Assembly: GCA_046328225.1 (NCBI GenBank)
Contig: JAXLWZ010000011.1
Coordinates: 72,398-136,397, forward strand
Direction: 5' to 3'
DNA length: 64,000 bases
From: Amarobacillus sp046328225
Lineage (GTDB): Bacteria; Chloroflexota; Dehalococcoidia; Tepidiformales; Tepidiformaceae
Positions 25,557 through 34,192 of this stretch are shown here, piece after piece. Position 1 is the first letter of the stretch; the number at the start of each line of letters is the position of its first letter. The position numbers and the translations under genes are program-made. The notes beneath the pieces are model-generated. The model saw only the letters and a list, made by a program, of their open reading frames with translations, made no database searches and had not been told where the DNA came from.

Positions 25557-26329
25557 TGGGAGCACGTATCGTCACGTTCGTGAACCAGAAAGGGGGCGTG
25601 GGCAAGACGACGACGGCCGTCTCGGTCTCGGCCGCGCTCGGACGCCGCGGGCAGCGCGTGTTGCTCGTGGACCTGGACCCGCAGGCGAACGCGAGCAGCG
25701 CCGCCGGCATCGACGGCCGCGACCGCAACGGCGTCTACGAAGCGCTGCTCGAAGAGGTGCCCGCGACGGATTGCATCGTGCGCGTGCCCGATGACCAGTT
25801 CGATCTCATCCCCTCGAGCTCGGCGCTCGCGGGGGCAGAGGTGGAATTGGTGCCGGCGATGGCGCGCGAACGGAGGCTGGCCGCCGCGCTCAACCCCCTG
25901 CGCGACCGCTACGACTGGATCTTCGTCGATTGCCCGCCGTCGCTGGGGCTGCTCACCATCAACGCGCTCACGGCGAGCGACAGTGTCGTCATCCCCGTGC
26001 AGTGCGAATACATGGCGCTCGAAGGGCTCAGCCGCCTGATGGAGACGCTGGAGCTGGTGCGGCGCGCGCTCAACCCGGGGCTTTCCGTGCTCGGAGTGGT
26101 GCTGACGATGTTCGATGCGCGCACGCGGCTCGCCCAGCAAGTGGTCGACGAGGTGCGCGGGCACTTCACCACGCAGGTGTTCCAGACGGTCATCCCGCGG
26201 GCCGTGCGGCTGAGCGAAGCGCCGAGCCACGGCATCTCGATCTTCCAGTACGACCCGGGCGGGCGCGCGGCGACGGCGTACGACGCGCTCGCGGGGGAGC
26301 TGCTGGGCCGCGTGGAGGTCCCGGCGTGA
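25556..26329 (+). CDS. parA: Chromosome partitioning ATPase ParA/Soj
   Basis: The 257-residue protein has the deviant Walker A KGGVGKTT at 12-19 (signature lysine included), DLDPQANAS, Walker B FVDCPPSLG, and EAPSHGISIFQYDP near the end, all typical of Soj/ParA. It pairs with ParB and the parS cluster 4 kb upstream to segregate the origin region. The longer frame from 25448 is not needed. Confidence 0.95.
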   Translation: MGARIVTFVNQKGGVGKTTTAVSVSAALGRRGQRVLLVDLDPQANASSAAGIDGRDRNGVYEALLEEVPATDCIVRVPDDQFDLIPSSSALAGAEVELVPAMARERRLAAALNPLRDRYDWIFVDCPPSLGLLTINALTASDSVVIPVQCEYMALEGLSRLMETLELVRRALNPGLSVLGVVLTMFDARTRLAQQVVDEVRGHFTTQVFQTVIPRAVRLSEAPSHGISIFQYDPGGRAATAYDALAGELLGRVEVPA

Positions 26330-26459
26330 GCGCCCGACGCCCCGGAGAACGACACGGGCTAATCCCGTACGAAGGTCAACATCGCACGGCCGCCGGCCAC
26401 GAGGCTGGCAAGACATCCGCTCGCCCACACCCCACCACCCGCGCGGAGGAGGCAGCCCG

Positions 26460-27686
26460 ATGACTCAGCCCAAGCGTGCCCTCGGCCGCGGACTCGATGC
26501 CCTCTTTGGCGGCGGCGTTGCGGCACCGCCCCCGCCTCCCGTGCAGCAGCAGCCGGCGCCACCGCCTGCGGAGCCCGCGCCGGAACCGCCGTCTCCGCCG
26601 GTCGCCCCGCCCCCCGCGGAGGAGCCCGTCGCTCGCGAGCAGCCTCCGGCCGTGGCGGAGCCCGTTCGTGCACCGGAACCCGAACCGGTCGCCCCGGCGC
26701 CCGCCGCGCGTGTTGTGCCTGAGCCAGCCCCCGTTTCGGCGCCGGCCGCGCGCGTCGCGCCCGAATCCGCGCCGGAGCGTGCGCCTTCGCCGTCGCCGGC
26801 GGCCGTCCGAGCCGCTTCGCCGGCGCCCGTGGCCGTCGCGGAGGCGCCGCGTCCCGTGCGACGGGGCGGCCCGGAGTACCTCGACCTGGATGTCATCGCC
26901 CCGAACCCGGAACAGCCGCGCACGCACTTCGAACCCGAAAAGCTGCGCGAGCTGGCGGATTCGATTCGCGAGCACGGCATCATTCAGCCGCTCATCGTCA
27001 GCCGCGACGAGGCGGGCGGCGTGCGGCTCATCGCCGGCGAACGGCGGCTCCAGGCCGCGCGCCTGGCCGGCCTCGAGACCGTCCCCGTGGTCTTCCACGA
27101 AGCCGCCGACGACACCGAGCTGCTCGAACTCGCGCTCATCGAGAACATCCAGCGCGCGGACCTGAACCCGATCGAGGAGGCGCTCGCCTATCGCCGCCTG
27201 ACCGACGAGTACGCGCTCACGCAGGAGGAGTGCGCCCGGCGGGTGGGCAAGAGCCGCGCCGCCGTCGCGAATTCGCTGCGCCTGCTGCAGCTGGAGCCGG
27301 AGATTCGGCGCAGCCTGGTCGCGGGCGAAATCACCGAGGGGCACGCGCGCGCGCTGCTCGGGCTGCCCGATAGCAAGCTGCGCATGAACGCCTGGCGCGA
27401 CGTCATCAAGAAGCGGATGAGCGTGCGCGATGTGGAGGCACACGTGCGCCGCGCTATCGCCGCGACGCCGCCCACGCCGGGCGTCGCCGGCAGCGGGGGT
27501 GGGAGTGCCGCCGCCCGCCGCGACGCGCTCTACGCCGACATCGAGGCGCGGCTGCGGCGCGCGCTGAGCACGCGCGTGATGGTGCAGCCGCAGAAGCGCG
27601 GCGCGCGCATCACCATCGAGTGCTACAGCTCCGAGGAGTTCGAACAGGTCCTGGACCGCATCCTGGGTGAGGAAGACGACGAATGA
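26460..27686 (+). CDS. parB: Chromosome partitioning protein ParB/Spo0J
   Basis: The 408-residue ParB begins with the ParA-interacting TQPKRALGRGLDALFGG. A Pro/Ala/Glu-rich linker spans about 20-135, then the ParB/Srx CTPase domain has GERR (193-196) and ENIQR (228-232), and an HTH follows (QEECARRVGKSRAAVANSLRLL). The C-terminal dimer domain is at about 350-408. The linker makes it about 110 residues longer than usual. CTP loading at parS is known for the family. GGAGGAGG precedes the ATG. Confidence 0.95.
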   Translation: MTQPKRALGRGLDALFGGGVAAPPPPPVQQQPAPPPAEPAPEPPSPPVAPPPAEEPVAREQPPAVAEPVRAPEPEPVAPAPAARVVPEPAPVSAPAARVAPESAPERAPSPSPAAVRAASPAPVAVAEAPRPVRRGGPEYLDLDVIAPNPEQPRTHFEPEKLRELADSIREHGIIQPLIVSRDEAGGVRLIAGERRLQAARLAGLETVPVVFHEAADDTELLELALIENIQRADLNPIEEALAYRRLTDEYALTQEECARRVGKSRAAVANSLRLLQLEPEIRRSLVAGEITEGHARALLGLPDSKLRMNAWRDVIKKRMSVRDVEAHVRRAIAATPPTPGVAGSGGGSAAARRDALYADIEARLRRALSTRVMVQPQKRGARITIECYSSEEFEQVLDRILGEEDDE

Positions 27687-28147
27687 GCGCTGAAGCGAAG
27701 GTGGCCGAACTCGGCCTGCAATTGCCCGCGGCCGCGACCGCCGGCGCGGGGCTGTACGTCCCGGCCGTGCTTTCGGGGAACCTGCTCTACGTCTCGGGGC
27801 AGGTGCCGCTGGAGGATGGCGCGCCCATCGCGACGGGCCACCTCGGCCGCGAAATCGACATCGAGACCGGCGCCGCCCTCGCCCGGCAGTGCTGCATCCA
27901 GGGCCTCGGCATCGCGCGCAGCTACCTCGGTTCGCTCGACCGCGTGACCCGCGTGGTGCGCGTCGGGGGCTTCGTCGCGAGCGCGCCGGGCTTCATCGAC
28001 CACCCGAAAGTGATCAACGGCGCGAGCCAGCTGCTCATCGACGTCTTCGGGGATGCCGGCCGCCACGCCCGCTGCGCCGTTGGCATGGCCGAGCTGCCGC
28101 TGGGCGTGCCCGTCGAAGTGGAGTTCCTGTTCGAGTTGGGAGTCTAG
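27683..28147 (+). CDS. RidA/YjgF-like protein
   Basis: The 154-residue protein matches the Rid superfamily: LSGNLLYVSGQVPLEDG, VTRVVRVGGFVASAPGF, and GRHARCAVGMAELPLGVPVEVEFLFEL at the end, where the Arg replaces or matches the catalytic Arg of RidA. It resembles the YjgF-like subgroup common in Gram-positive genomes. RidA deaminates reactive enamines; activity here is unproven. ATGA overlap with parB indicates coupling. Confidence 0.85.
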   Translation: MSAEAKVAELGLQLPAAATAGAGLYVPAVLSGNLLYVSGQVPLEDGAPIATGHLGREIDIETGAALARQCCIQGLGIARSYLGSLDRVTRVVRVGGFVASAPGFIDHPKVINGASQLLIDVFGDAGRHARCAVGMAELPLGVPVEVEFLFELGV

Positions 28148-28255
28148 GGGGAGAGAAAAGAGAAACGAGGAAAGAGGAAAGGGCTCGAGGCCCGAGGCTC
28201 GAGGCTCGAGGCGTGTGGCCACGTCGGGAACTGGGAACCGGCAACTTGGAACTTG
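28148..28255. repeat. Composite heptamer element: GAGAAAA, GGCTCGA, GGGAACT
   Basis: Three families occur in series: GAGAAAA (28151-28180), GGCTCGA (28183-28210), and GGGAACT (28227-28255), separated by a GTGTGGCCACG core. The last unit runs directly into TGTATGAT, the -10 of the next gene. Confidence 0.85.
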
Positions 28256-28267
28256 TATGATCGGCCC

Positions 28268-28600
28268 ATGACACCGATTCGGGCGCGGTTCAACGAGCGG
28301 CGGGAGCTGGTGCTTCCGCTGGAGGCGCTGGAGGCGTTGGGCGCGCGCCCCGGCGACGAAGTTGACGTAACGGTGCTGAGTGTCGCGAATGGGGATCGCC
28401 TCGCGGCGTACCGCGTCGCCTCGCCGCCCGATGACGCCGAGCGCGCACGCCGCATTGCCGCCGTGCGCGCGGCTGCCGGCACCGCCCGCAACGACCAGGT
28501 CCCGCCGTTCTCGGACGAGGAGCTTGAGGCCGAGGTCCGGCGCGCACAGGAAGAAGCAGCCGATCGGCGTTACCTTCGTTCGCTACGCGAGACTGAATGA
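28268..28600 (+). CDS. Putative antitoxin, AbrB/SpoVT-like start
   Basis: The 110-residue protein opens with a swapped-hairpin-like segment (IRARFNERRELVLPLEALEALGARPGDEVDVTVL), as in AbrB-type antitoxins, then a charged helical C terminus rich in Glu/Arg, suited to wrapping a toxin. Its stop overlaps the PIN gene start (ATGA). TATGAT ends 6 nt before the ATG and is fused to the end of the heptamer array. Partner role inferred from position. Confidence 0.6.
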   Translation: MTPIRARFNERRELVLPLEALEALGARPGDEVDVTVLSVANGDRLAAYRVASPPDDAERARRIAAVRAAAGTARNDQVPPFSDEELEAEVRRAQEEAADRRYLRSLRETE

Positions 28601-29007
28601 GCGCCCCGGTCCTCCTGGACGCGAATGTGCTGCTCCGGCTGATCCTCGATGATCACCCCGAGCAGGCGGCGAGCGCGCTCCGTCTCATCGAGGCCGCGGT
28701 CGCGGACGGGACGGGCGCCATTGTGCCCTCGACTCTCAACGAGGTGATGTTCGTGCTGACGGGTCCGCGACTCCGCACGCCTCCCCTTATAGCGGCGAGG
28801 CACCTTCGCACGTTGCTCGGTCTCGGCCTCACCGTCATCGACCGCGACGTCGTCGTGCGCGCCGTGGACATCTTCGAGCGGCATCACCGCGACTGGGACG
28901 ACTGCCTGCTCGCGGCGTACGCGCTCGAAATCACGGACGGGCGAATCGCATCCTTCGACCGCGGCCTCGACCGCATTCCCGGCGTGGAACGTCTGACACC
29001 GGCGTAG
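28597..29007 (+). CDS. VapC-type PIN-domain ribonuclease toxin
   Basis: The 136-residue PIN domain has acidic residues in place: D8 (LLDANVLLR), E49 (STLNEVMFVL), D101/D102 region (HRDWDDCLLAAYAL) and D121 (ASFDRGLDRI). PIN toxins cleave RNA, often initiator tRNA or rRNA. Translationally coupled to the small protein upstream, which is the likely antitoxin. Confidence 0.85.
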   Translation: MSAPVLLDANVLLRLILDDHPEQAASALRLIEAAVADGTGAIVPSTLNEVMFVLTGPRLRTPPLIAARHLRTLLGLGLTVIDRDVVVRAVDIFERHHRDWDDCLLAAYALEITDGRIASFDRGLDRIPGVERLTPA

Positions 29008-29078
29008 CCGTCGAGCCCACGCCAGAACAACCCGCACAGGCGCCACGACAGTGTTATCCGCCTGACCGTCCTGCGCCG

Positions 29079-29122
29079 GGGCCGAACCCCTGGGAACCGG
29101 GAACTGGGAACCGGGAACCTAA
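29079..29122. repeat. GGGAACC heptamer array
   Basis: The GGGGCCGAACCCC core is followed by GGGAACC/GGGAACT units upstream of the PAC2 gene promoter (TACTAT at 29135). Confidence 0.85.
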
Positions 29123-29134
29123 CTCCACATGCGC

Positions 29135-29140
29135 TACTAT
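29135..29140 (+). promoter_or_regulatory. -10 hexamer TACTAT, leaderless
   Basis: Ends 6 nt before the GTG at 29147. This places the start of transcription at that GTG and excludes the ATG at 29129 as start. Confidence 0.55.
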
Positions 29141-29146
29141 GGTCCC

Positions 29147-30019
29147 GTGGATGGGTTCAGCGTCATTCCCGTTTCCGGCCTGCGCTCCCCCGTCGTCGTC
29201 GTCGGTTTCACCGGCTGGAGCGATACGGGCACGGTCACGCAGGACACCGCGCGCCGCCTGATCGACGCGCACCATGCCCAGCGCTTCCTCGAGGTCGACC
29301 CCGAGGAGTATTACGTCTTCACCGACACCCGCCCCACGGTGAAGCTCGACGAAGAGGGCATCCGGCTGATCGAATGGCCCACGAACGAAGCGTATTACGC
29401 GCGCGTCCCATCCTCCGACCACGACCTCATCATCGTCACCGGGGTGGAGCCGAACCTTCGCTGGCGGACGTTCTCCTCGCGCCTGGCGGATGCCATCGCC
29501 GAGCACAAGCCGTCGCTCGTGTGCACGCTCGTGGCACGGCCCTCGGCGACGCCCCACACGCGCCCGGTGCCCGTGAACGGCTCCTCCGCGGACCCGGCGC
29601 TCGCCGCGAAGTACGGCCTCAGCCGCTCGATGTACCAGGGCCCCACGGGCATCGTCGGCGTGCTGCACGATGCCCTGCGCCAGCGCGACGTGCCGCTCAT
29701 CAGCCTCGCCGCCGGCGTCCCGCACTACCTCAATGTCGACGAGAACCCTGCGGCGACGCTGGCGCTCCTGCGCGCGCTCGAACCGGTGACGGGGATGCCC
29801 GCTCAGGTGGGCGACCTCGAGAACGAGGTCACGCGCTTCGTCGAACGCGTCGAGGAAGCCTCGCGCGGGGACGACCAGATCGGCGCCTACGTGAAGTCGC
29901 TTGAGGAGCACTACGGCGAACCCGCGACCGAACCGCCGCCAGCCGGCCCCGAAGGCGAACTCCCCTCCGCCGCCGACATCCTCAAGGATATCGAGGACCT
30001 CCTCCGGGGAGATTCGTGA
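29147..30019 (+). CDS. PAC2-family protein
   Basis: The 290-residue protein matches the PAC2 (proteasome assembly chaperone 2-like) fold: SPVVVVGFTGWSDTGTVTQDTARRL, DLIIVTGVEPNLRWRTF, SRSMYQGPTGIVGVLHDALRQRDVPLISLAAGVPHYL, NPAATLALL and a C-terminal charged tail. Bacterial members are found mainly in actinobacteria and Chloroflexota; function unknown. The GTG at 29147 fits the promoter; an ATG at 29129 would add six residues. Confidence 0.82.
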   Translation: MDGFSVIPVSGLRSPVVVVGFTGWSDTGTVTQDTARRLIDAHHAQRFLEVDPEEYYVFTDTRPTVKLDEEGIRLIEWPTNEAYYARVPSSDHDLIIVTGVEPNLRWRTFSSRLADAIAEHKPSLVCTLVARPSATPHTRPVPVNGSSADPALAAKYGLSRSMYQGPTGIVGVLHDALRQRDVPLISLAAGVPHYLNVDENPAATLALLRALEPVTGMPAQVGDLENEVTRFVERVEEASRGDDQIGAYVKSLEEHYGEPATEPPPAGPEGELPSAADILKDIEDLLRGDS

Positions 30020-30191
30020 AGTGCTGAGTGCTGAGTGCTGAGTCCTGAGTGCTGAGTAGGTTCCCGGTTCCCGGTGCCCAGTAGCCAGGGGATCGGCCCC
30101 GCCGCGAGGCAGGTTCCCGGGGGTAGCCCGGCCTCGAACCTCGCGCCTCGAACCCTTTTCTCCTTCCTCATTTCTCTTTTCTCTTCCCGTA
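30020..30191. repeat. Composite heptamer element: CAGCACT family, GGGAACC, GGCTCGA, GAGAAAA
   Basis: From left: GTGCTGA units (30020-30057), inverted GGGAACC (30059-30076), a GGGGATCGGCCCC core and GGGGGTAGCCC, GCCTCGAAC-type units, and an inverted GAGAAAA arm (30151-30187). Four families occur in one 170-bp gap. Confidence 0.85.
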
Positions 30192-30212
30192 GACTGCCCC
30201 GGGGGGTGAGAG

Positions 30213-31187
30213 ATGAAATTCGGTGTTCTGCAGTTCTTTTCGTGGACGCGGCGCATCCCGCTGGAGCGGGTGTATGCGCGCGCGTTCGACCGCATCGCCA
30301 TCATGGACGAAGGCGGTTACGACGCCGTCTGGCTCGCCGAGCACCACTTCAACACCTATAGCGTCTGCCCGAGCGTCACGCAGATGGGCACGTACATCGC
30401 GGCGCGGACGAAGAACCTGCGCATCGGCACGGCGATCACGCTCGCGGGCTTCTACCACCCCCTGCGGCTCGCCGAGGAGCTCGCGCTGCTCGACATCCTT
30501 TCCGGCGGGCGGCTGAACTGGGGCGCGGGCCGCGGCTTCGACCCGAAGGAGTTCCGCGCCTTTAACGTCCCGGTCGAAGAGAGCTCCGACCGCTTCCGCG
30601 AGTGTGTCGAGGTGGTCCAGGCGGCGTGGGCGAACGACAGCCTCACCTTCGATGGCCGCTTCTGGCATTTCGACAACGTCGAGGTGTTGCCCAAGCCGCT
30701 GCAGCAGCCGAGCCCGCCCGTGTGGCTGGCCGCGACCTCGCCCGAATCGGTGCAGCGCGCGGCCGAGAAGGGGTACGACATCCTCCAGGACCCGCACGCC
30801 TCGAACGCCGACATCGCCGCCAAGCGCCGCCTGTACGAAGAGACGCTCGTGGCGAACGGGCACCGCGTGGAGGGCCGCGAAATCCCGACGGCGCGGCTCA
30901 TCGCCATCGCGCCCACGCGGGCCGAGGCGGAGGAGGTCGCGCGCAGCGGTGCGGGCTGGATGGTTGGCTCGTACGCGAAGCCGGGCATCGCCGGCGCGAA
31001 CACGAAGCACGTCGACCCGGTCGAACGCTACCTGGAAGACACCGTCATCTGGGGGACGCCGGAAGAAGTGGTGGACCGCCTGCGGCAGCTCGAAGCGGAG
31101 ATCCCGCTGAAGTACATGCTCGCCGCCCCGCTCAGCCACGAAAGCTTCCTCCTGTTCACGGAGAAGGTGATGCCGAGGGTGAGCTGA
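30213..31187 (+). CDS. Luciferase-like monooxygenase / F420-dependent oxidoreductase
   Basis: The 324-residue TIM-barrel protein matches the bacterial luciferase-like (LLM) family: YDAVWLAEHHFNTYSVCPSV, RIGTAITLAGFYHPLRLAEELALLDILSGGRLNWGAGRGFDPKEF, and VWLAATSPESVQRAAEKGYD. Members use FMN or F420; cofC at 5.5 kb makes F420 plausible. GGGGGGTGAG precedes the ATG, with TAGACT as the -10. The stop lies at the edge of a heptamer array (GAGCTGATAGCTG). Confidence 0.85.
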   Translation: MKFGVLQFFSWTRRIPLERVYARAFDRIAIMDEGGYDAVWLAEHHFNTYSVCPSVTQMGTYIAARTKNLRIGTAITLAGFYHPLRLAEELALLDILSGGRLNWGAGRGFDPKEFRAFNVPVEESSDRFRECVEVVQAAWANDSLTFDGRFWHFDNVEVLPKPLQQPSPPVWLAATSPESVQRAAEKGYDILQDPHASNADIAAKRRLYEETLVANGHRVEGREIPTARLIAIAPTRAEAEEVARSGAGWMVGSYAKPGIAGANTKHVDPVERYLEDTVIWGTPEEVVDRLRQLEAEIPLKYMLAAPLSHESFLLFTEKVMPRVS

Positions 31188-31290
31188 TAGCTGCTGGCTG
31201 TTGGCCGTTAGCGGGGCAACCCCGGCGCTGGCAGCCGACAGCCGACGGCCGACAGCCGACGGCCGACGGCCGATGGCCGACAGCCAACAT
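31185..31290. repeat. Heptamer element: AGCTGCT then inverted GGCCGAC
   Basis: AGCTGCT/GGCTGTT units (31185-31209), a GCGGGGCAACCCCG core, then about ten GGCCGAC/AGCCGAC units to 31284. The two arms belong to different families. The first unit contains the TGA of the luciferase-like gene. Confidence 0.87.
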
Positions 31291-31338
31291 CCCACAGATC
31301 TTGCGGATTCGCGTACTCACCTATACCTTTCCCGTGAC

Positions 31339-31731
31339 ATGTCGCGGGAAGCGCTTCTTCGTAAATCGCAGGCCGACCTGGCGCTCGAACGCGCCGCCAT
31401 GCAGCTTGGCGCCCTCCTCCACGAGGCGTGCGCGGAGCTGCAGCCGTTCCCTTCGTTCCCCAACGCGATGTTCACCACCGCCATCGAGGTCGAAGGCCCC
31501 TCCGGGCCCGACCGCGGCTGCATCGTCGTCGCGCAGGACGGCGAGCTGTACGAGCTCGAAGTCGGGGTCGACCACGACGCCATTGAGGCGACCGGTTCGT
31601 GGGACCCGGTGACGGCACGCAAGGAGGAGCTGAAAAAGGTGAACCTCCACCCGCGCGACTACATCGTCTACGCCTACAACGGGCTGACGGCGGTTACAGA
31701 ACTCCTGCTGGAACGTGAGGAAGAAGGGTGA
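31339..31731 (+). CDS. Conserved hypothetical protein
   Basis: The 130-residue protein (MSREALLRKSQADLALERAAMQ to LLLEREEEG) is not recognised. It is soluble and mixed alpha/beta, with a central strand-rich core (TAIEVEGPSGPDRGCIVVAQDGELYELEVG) and an acidic end. TATACC just upstream may be its -10. The stop overlaps the start of the TPR gene, so the two are coupled. Confidence 0.6.
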   Translation: MSREALLRKSQADLALERAAMQLGALLHEACAELQPFPSFPNAMFTTAIEVEGPSGPDRGCIVVAQDGELYELEVGVDHDAIEATGSWDPVTARKEELKKVNLHPRDYIVYAYNGLTAVTELLLEREEEG

Positions 31732-33413
31732 GGCGAGGGCTCCGGCTGCTCTTCCGCGTTCTCCTCATCGCCGCCGTCGCCGGCGCAATCGCCGCCCTCG
31801 TGCTCAAGCTCCGCAAGCGTGGCGCGTCCGAATGGGACGCCTCGGCGCCGTGGGAGCCTTCGCCCGCCGAGCCGCCGGCCCCGCCTGCGGAAGAAGCCGC
31901 CGTCGAGACCGTGGACACGCCCGAAGCGGCGCAGGGCATCGCCGCGGTAGAACCGCCGCCGGCCGTGGACACGCCCGCCTGGTTCGAACGCGAGGAGGCG
32001 GCGAGCGAGACGGGCGCCGAACTCGAGACTGAAGCCGCTCGCGAGGAGGCCGTCGCGCCGGCCCCCGGGCCCGAAGCTCCTGTGGTGGCTGTCGCGCCCG
32101 AAGCCGAAGCCGCGCCCGAGCCGGAGCCGGAGCCGGAGCGCGAGGCCCCCGTGGCGACCGTCGCTCCCGCCATCGAAGTCGAGGCAGAGGCGGAACCGGA
32201 ACACGAAGCTCCCACCGTCGAGCCCGAGCACGAAGCTCCCGCCGCGGCTGAGACGCCCGAACCCGAAGTCGACGCAGAACCGGCACCTGAGCATGAAGCT
32301 CCCGTGGCGGCTGTGGCGCCCGAAGCCGAAGTCGAGGCAGAACCGGAACCGGAACGCGAAGCTCCCGCCGCCGTTGTGGCGCCCGAGCCCGAGGTCGAGC
32401 CAGCACCGGAACCGGAGAGTGAAACACCCGTCGCGACCGCCACGCCCGCCGTCGAGGCCGAGGTCGAGCTCGAGCCGGAACCAGCCGTCGCCGTCGAAGT
32501 CGAACCGGCGGCCGAGCCCTCCACCGGCCTGCCCGACTGGCTCCGCGACCTCGAGCCCGGCGCCGAGCCTTCGGCCATCCCCGAGGAAGAAGTCGCGCAG
32601 GAGGCCGAGATCCTGGTGACGCAGGGCGAGCCCGAGCCGCACACGCCCCCGGGGCTGGCGTTTTCGGAGCTGCCGTCGCTCTCCACGCCCGAGGCACCCC
32701 CCGCCCGGCCGGTGGCTCCGCCGGCGCCGCCCACGGCCCCGCTCGCGGGCGTGATCGAGGAGGCGCTGCACGATGTCGCGCCCCAGCCCGTGACGCCGTT
32801 CACCGGTCGCGACGCAGAGTCGTACCTCGACGAGGGCAATGTCTACTTCAACGTCGGGCAGTACACGCTCGCGATCGAACGGTACACGCGCGCGCTCGAG
32901 GTCGATGCGAACCTGACGGCGGGCTACTACAACCGCGCGAACGCGCGCACGCGGGCGGGCGAATACGACGCCGCGCTCGATGACTACGACCATGCCCTCG
33001 CGCTCGCGCCGAACGACGCCGACGCGCTGAACAACCGGGGCATGCTCTACCTCTACCGCGGCAATTACGACGCCGCCCTTGGCGACTTCGATGGCGCCCT
33101 CGGCATCGACCCGAACGACACGACGGTGATGGTGAACCGCGGCCTCGCGCACCTGCACGGGGGCGACCCCGCGGCCGCGCTGGTCGACTTCCAGGAGGCG
33201 GCCTACCTGGACCCGCAGGACGCGGCCGCGCACTACGGGGCAGGGCAGGCGGCGGCGGTGCTACAGAACCGGCCCGAGGCGCTTCGCCGCCTGAAGCGCG
33301 CCCTCGATATCGACCCGCAGTACGCGCGCGAGGCGGCCGGCGACCCGAAGCTGGAGGCGCTCCAGGGGGATACCGAGTTCCTCAAGCTGCTGCGCGACGC
33401 CGGCGGCCGCTAG
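31728..33413 (+). CDS. Membrane-anchored TPR protein with long acidic linker
   Basis: The 561-residue protein has one N-terminal helix (LLFRVLLIAAVAGAIAALVL), then about 300 residues of degenerate Pro/Glu/Ala repeats (blocks around EHEAP and EPEPE), and about five TPR units from residue 364 (YLDEGNVYFNVGQYTLAIERY, YYNRANARTRAGEYDAALDDY and so on). The TPR end is a protein-interaction platform held away from the membrane by the linker. GTG start, coupled to the upstream gene. Confidence 0.8.
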   Translation: MRRGLRLLFRVLLIAAVAGAIAALVLKLRKRGASEWDASAPWEPSPAEPPAPPAEEAAVETVDTPEAAQGIAAVEPPPAVDTPAWFEREEAASETGAELETEAAREEAVAPAPGPEAPVVAVAPEAEAAPEPEPEPEREAPVATVAPAIEVEAEAEPEHEAPTVEPEHEAPAAAETPEPEVDAEPAPEHEAPVAAVAPEAEVEAEPEPEREAPAAVVAPEPEVEPAPEPESETPVATATPAVEAEVELEPEPAVAVEVEPAAEPSTGLPDWLRDLEPGAEPSAIPEEEVAQEAEILVTQGEPEPHTPPGLAFSELPSLSTPEAPPARPVAPPAPPTAPLAGVIEEALHDVAPQPVTPFTGRDAESYLDEGNVYFNVGQYTLAIERYTRALEVDANLTAGYYNRANARTRAGEYDAALDDYDHALALAPNDADALNNRGMLYLYRGNYDAALGDFDGALGIDPNDTTVMVNRGLAHLHGGDPAAALVDFQEAAYLDPQDAAAHYGAGQAAAVLQNRPEALRRLKRALDIDPQYAREAAGDPKLEALQGDTEFLKLLRDAGGR

Positions 33414-33418
33414 CCGCC

Positions 33419-34108
33419 ATGCCACCCCGCACTCCGCGCGTGCCGATGACGGTCGATGAGGCCGTGGCGGCGCTGCGCGCTTCGGGGAACGTCGCGAGCA
33501 TCGAGGGCCGCGCGCGCTACGGCATTCGACCCCGGACGGAGCAGCTCGGGGTGAGCATCCCGGGGATCCAGGCGGTGGCGAAGCGCGCCATCCCGGACCA
33601 CGATCTCGCGCTGGGGCTGTGGGCGACGGGTATCCACGAGGCGCGCCTGCTCGCGGCGATGGTCGACATCCCGGCCGAGGTGACGGCCGCGCAGATGGAC
33701 GAATGGGCGGCGGATTTCGATTCCTGGGACATCGTCGATGGCTGCACGGGCACGCTCTTCGACCGCACGCCGTACGCCTGGATCAAGGTGCAGGAGTGGG
33801 CCGAGCGCGACGAGGAGTACGTGAAACGCGCGGCCTTTTCGCTGCTGGCGGCGCTCGCCGTGCACGACAAGGCGGCGCCCGACGAGCGCTTCCTCGCGGT
33901 GCTCCCCCTCATTGGGCGGCACGCCGGCGACGACCGGAACTTCGTGCGCAAGGCGGTGAACTGGGCGCTGCGGCAGATTGGCAAGCGAAACCCGACCCTG
34001 CGCGAGGCCGCCATCGCGACCGCCGAACACATCCTCGAGGGCAGCCCGCGGAGCGGTCGCTGGGTCGCCAGCGACGCGCTCCGCGAGCTGCGGAGAAAAG
34101 AGAAATGA
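33419..34108 (+). CDS. AlkD-like DNA alkylation repair protein
   Basis: The 229-residue HEAT-like protein fits the AlkD family: GVSIPGIQAVAKRAI, TGIHEARLLAAMVD, DSWDIVDGCTG (with the Trp-Asp of the active site), and RNFVRKAVNWALRQIGKRNPTL. AlkD removes alkylated bases without flipping them. The last four codons (RKEK) and TGA are encoded by GAGAAAA units of the following heptamer element. Confidence 0.85.
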   Translation: MPPRTPRVPMTVDEAVAALRASGNVASIEGRARYGIRPRTEQLGVSIPGIQAVAKRAIPDHDLALGLWATGIHEARLLAAMVDIPAEVTAAQMDEWAADFDSWDIVDGCTGTLFDRTPYAWIKVQEWAERDEEYVKRAAFSLLAALAVHDKAAPDERFLAVLPLIGRHAGDDRNFVRKAVNWALRQIGKRNPTLREAAIATAEHILEGSPRSGRWVASDALRELRRKEK

Positions 34109-34192
34109 GAAAGGAGAAAAGGAGTGGCCAGCCGCCAGCGATGGCGGTGTGACGCCGGCCCTTTTCTCTTTCCTCCTTTCTCTTTTCTCTTA
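34091..34192. repeat. Inverted GAGAAAA-heptamer element between convergent genes
   Basis: The left arm (34091-34121) and right arm (34160-34190) are nearly perfect inverted copies. The core GTGGCCAGCCGCC is shared with the element at 10163. Stop codons of both flanking genes lie in the arms. This is one of the cleanest copies in the window. Confidence 0.92.
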
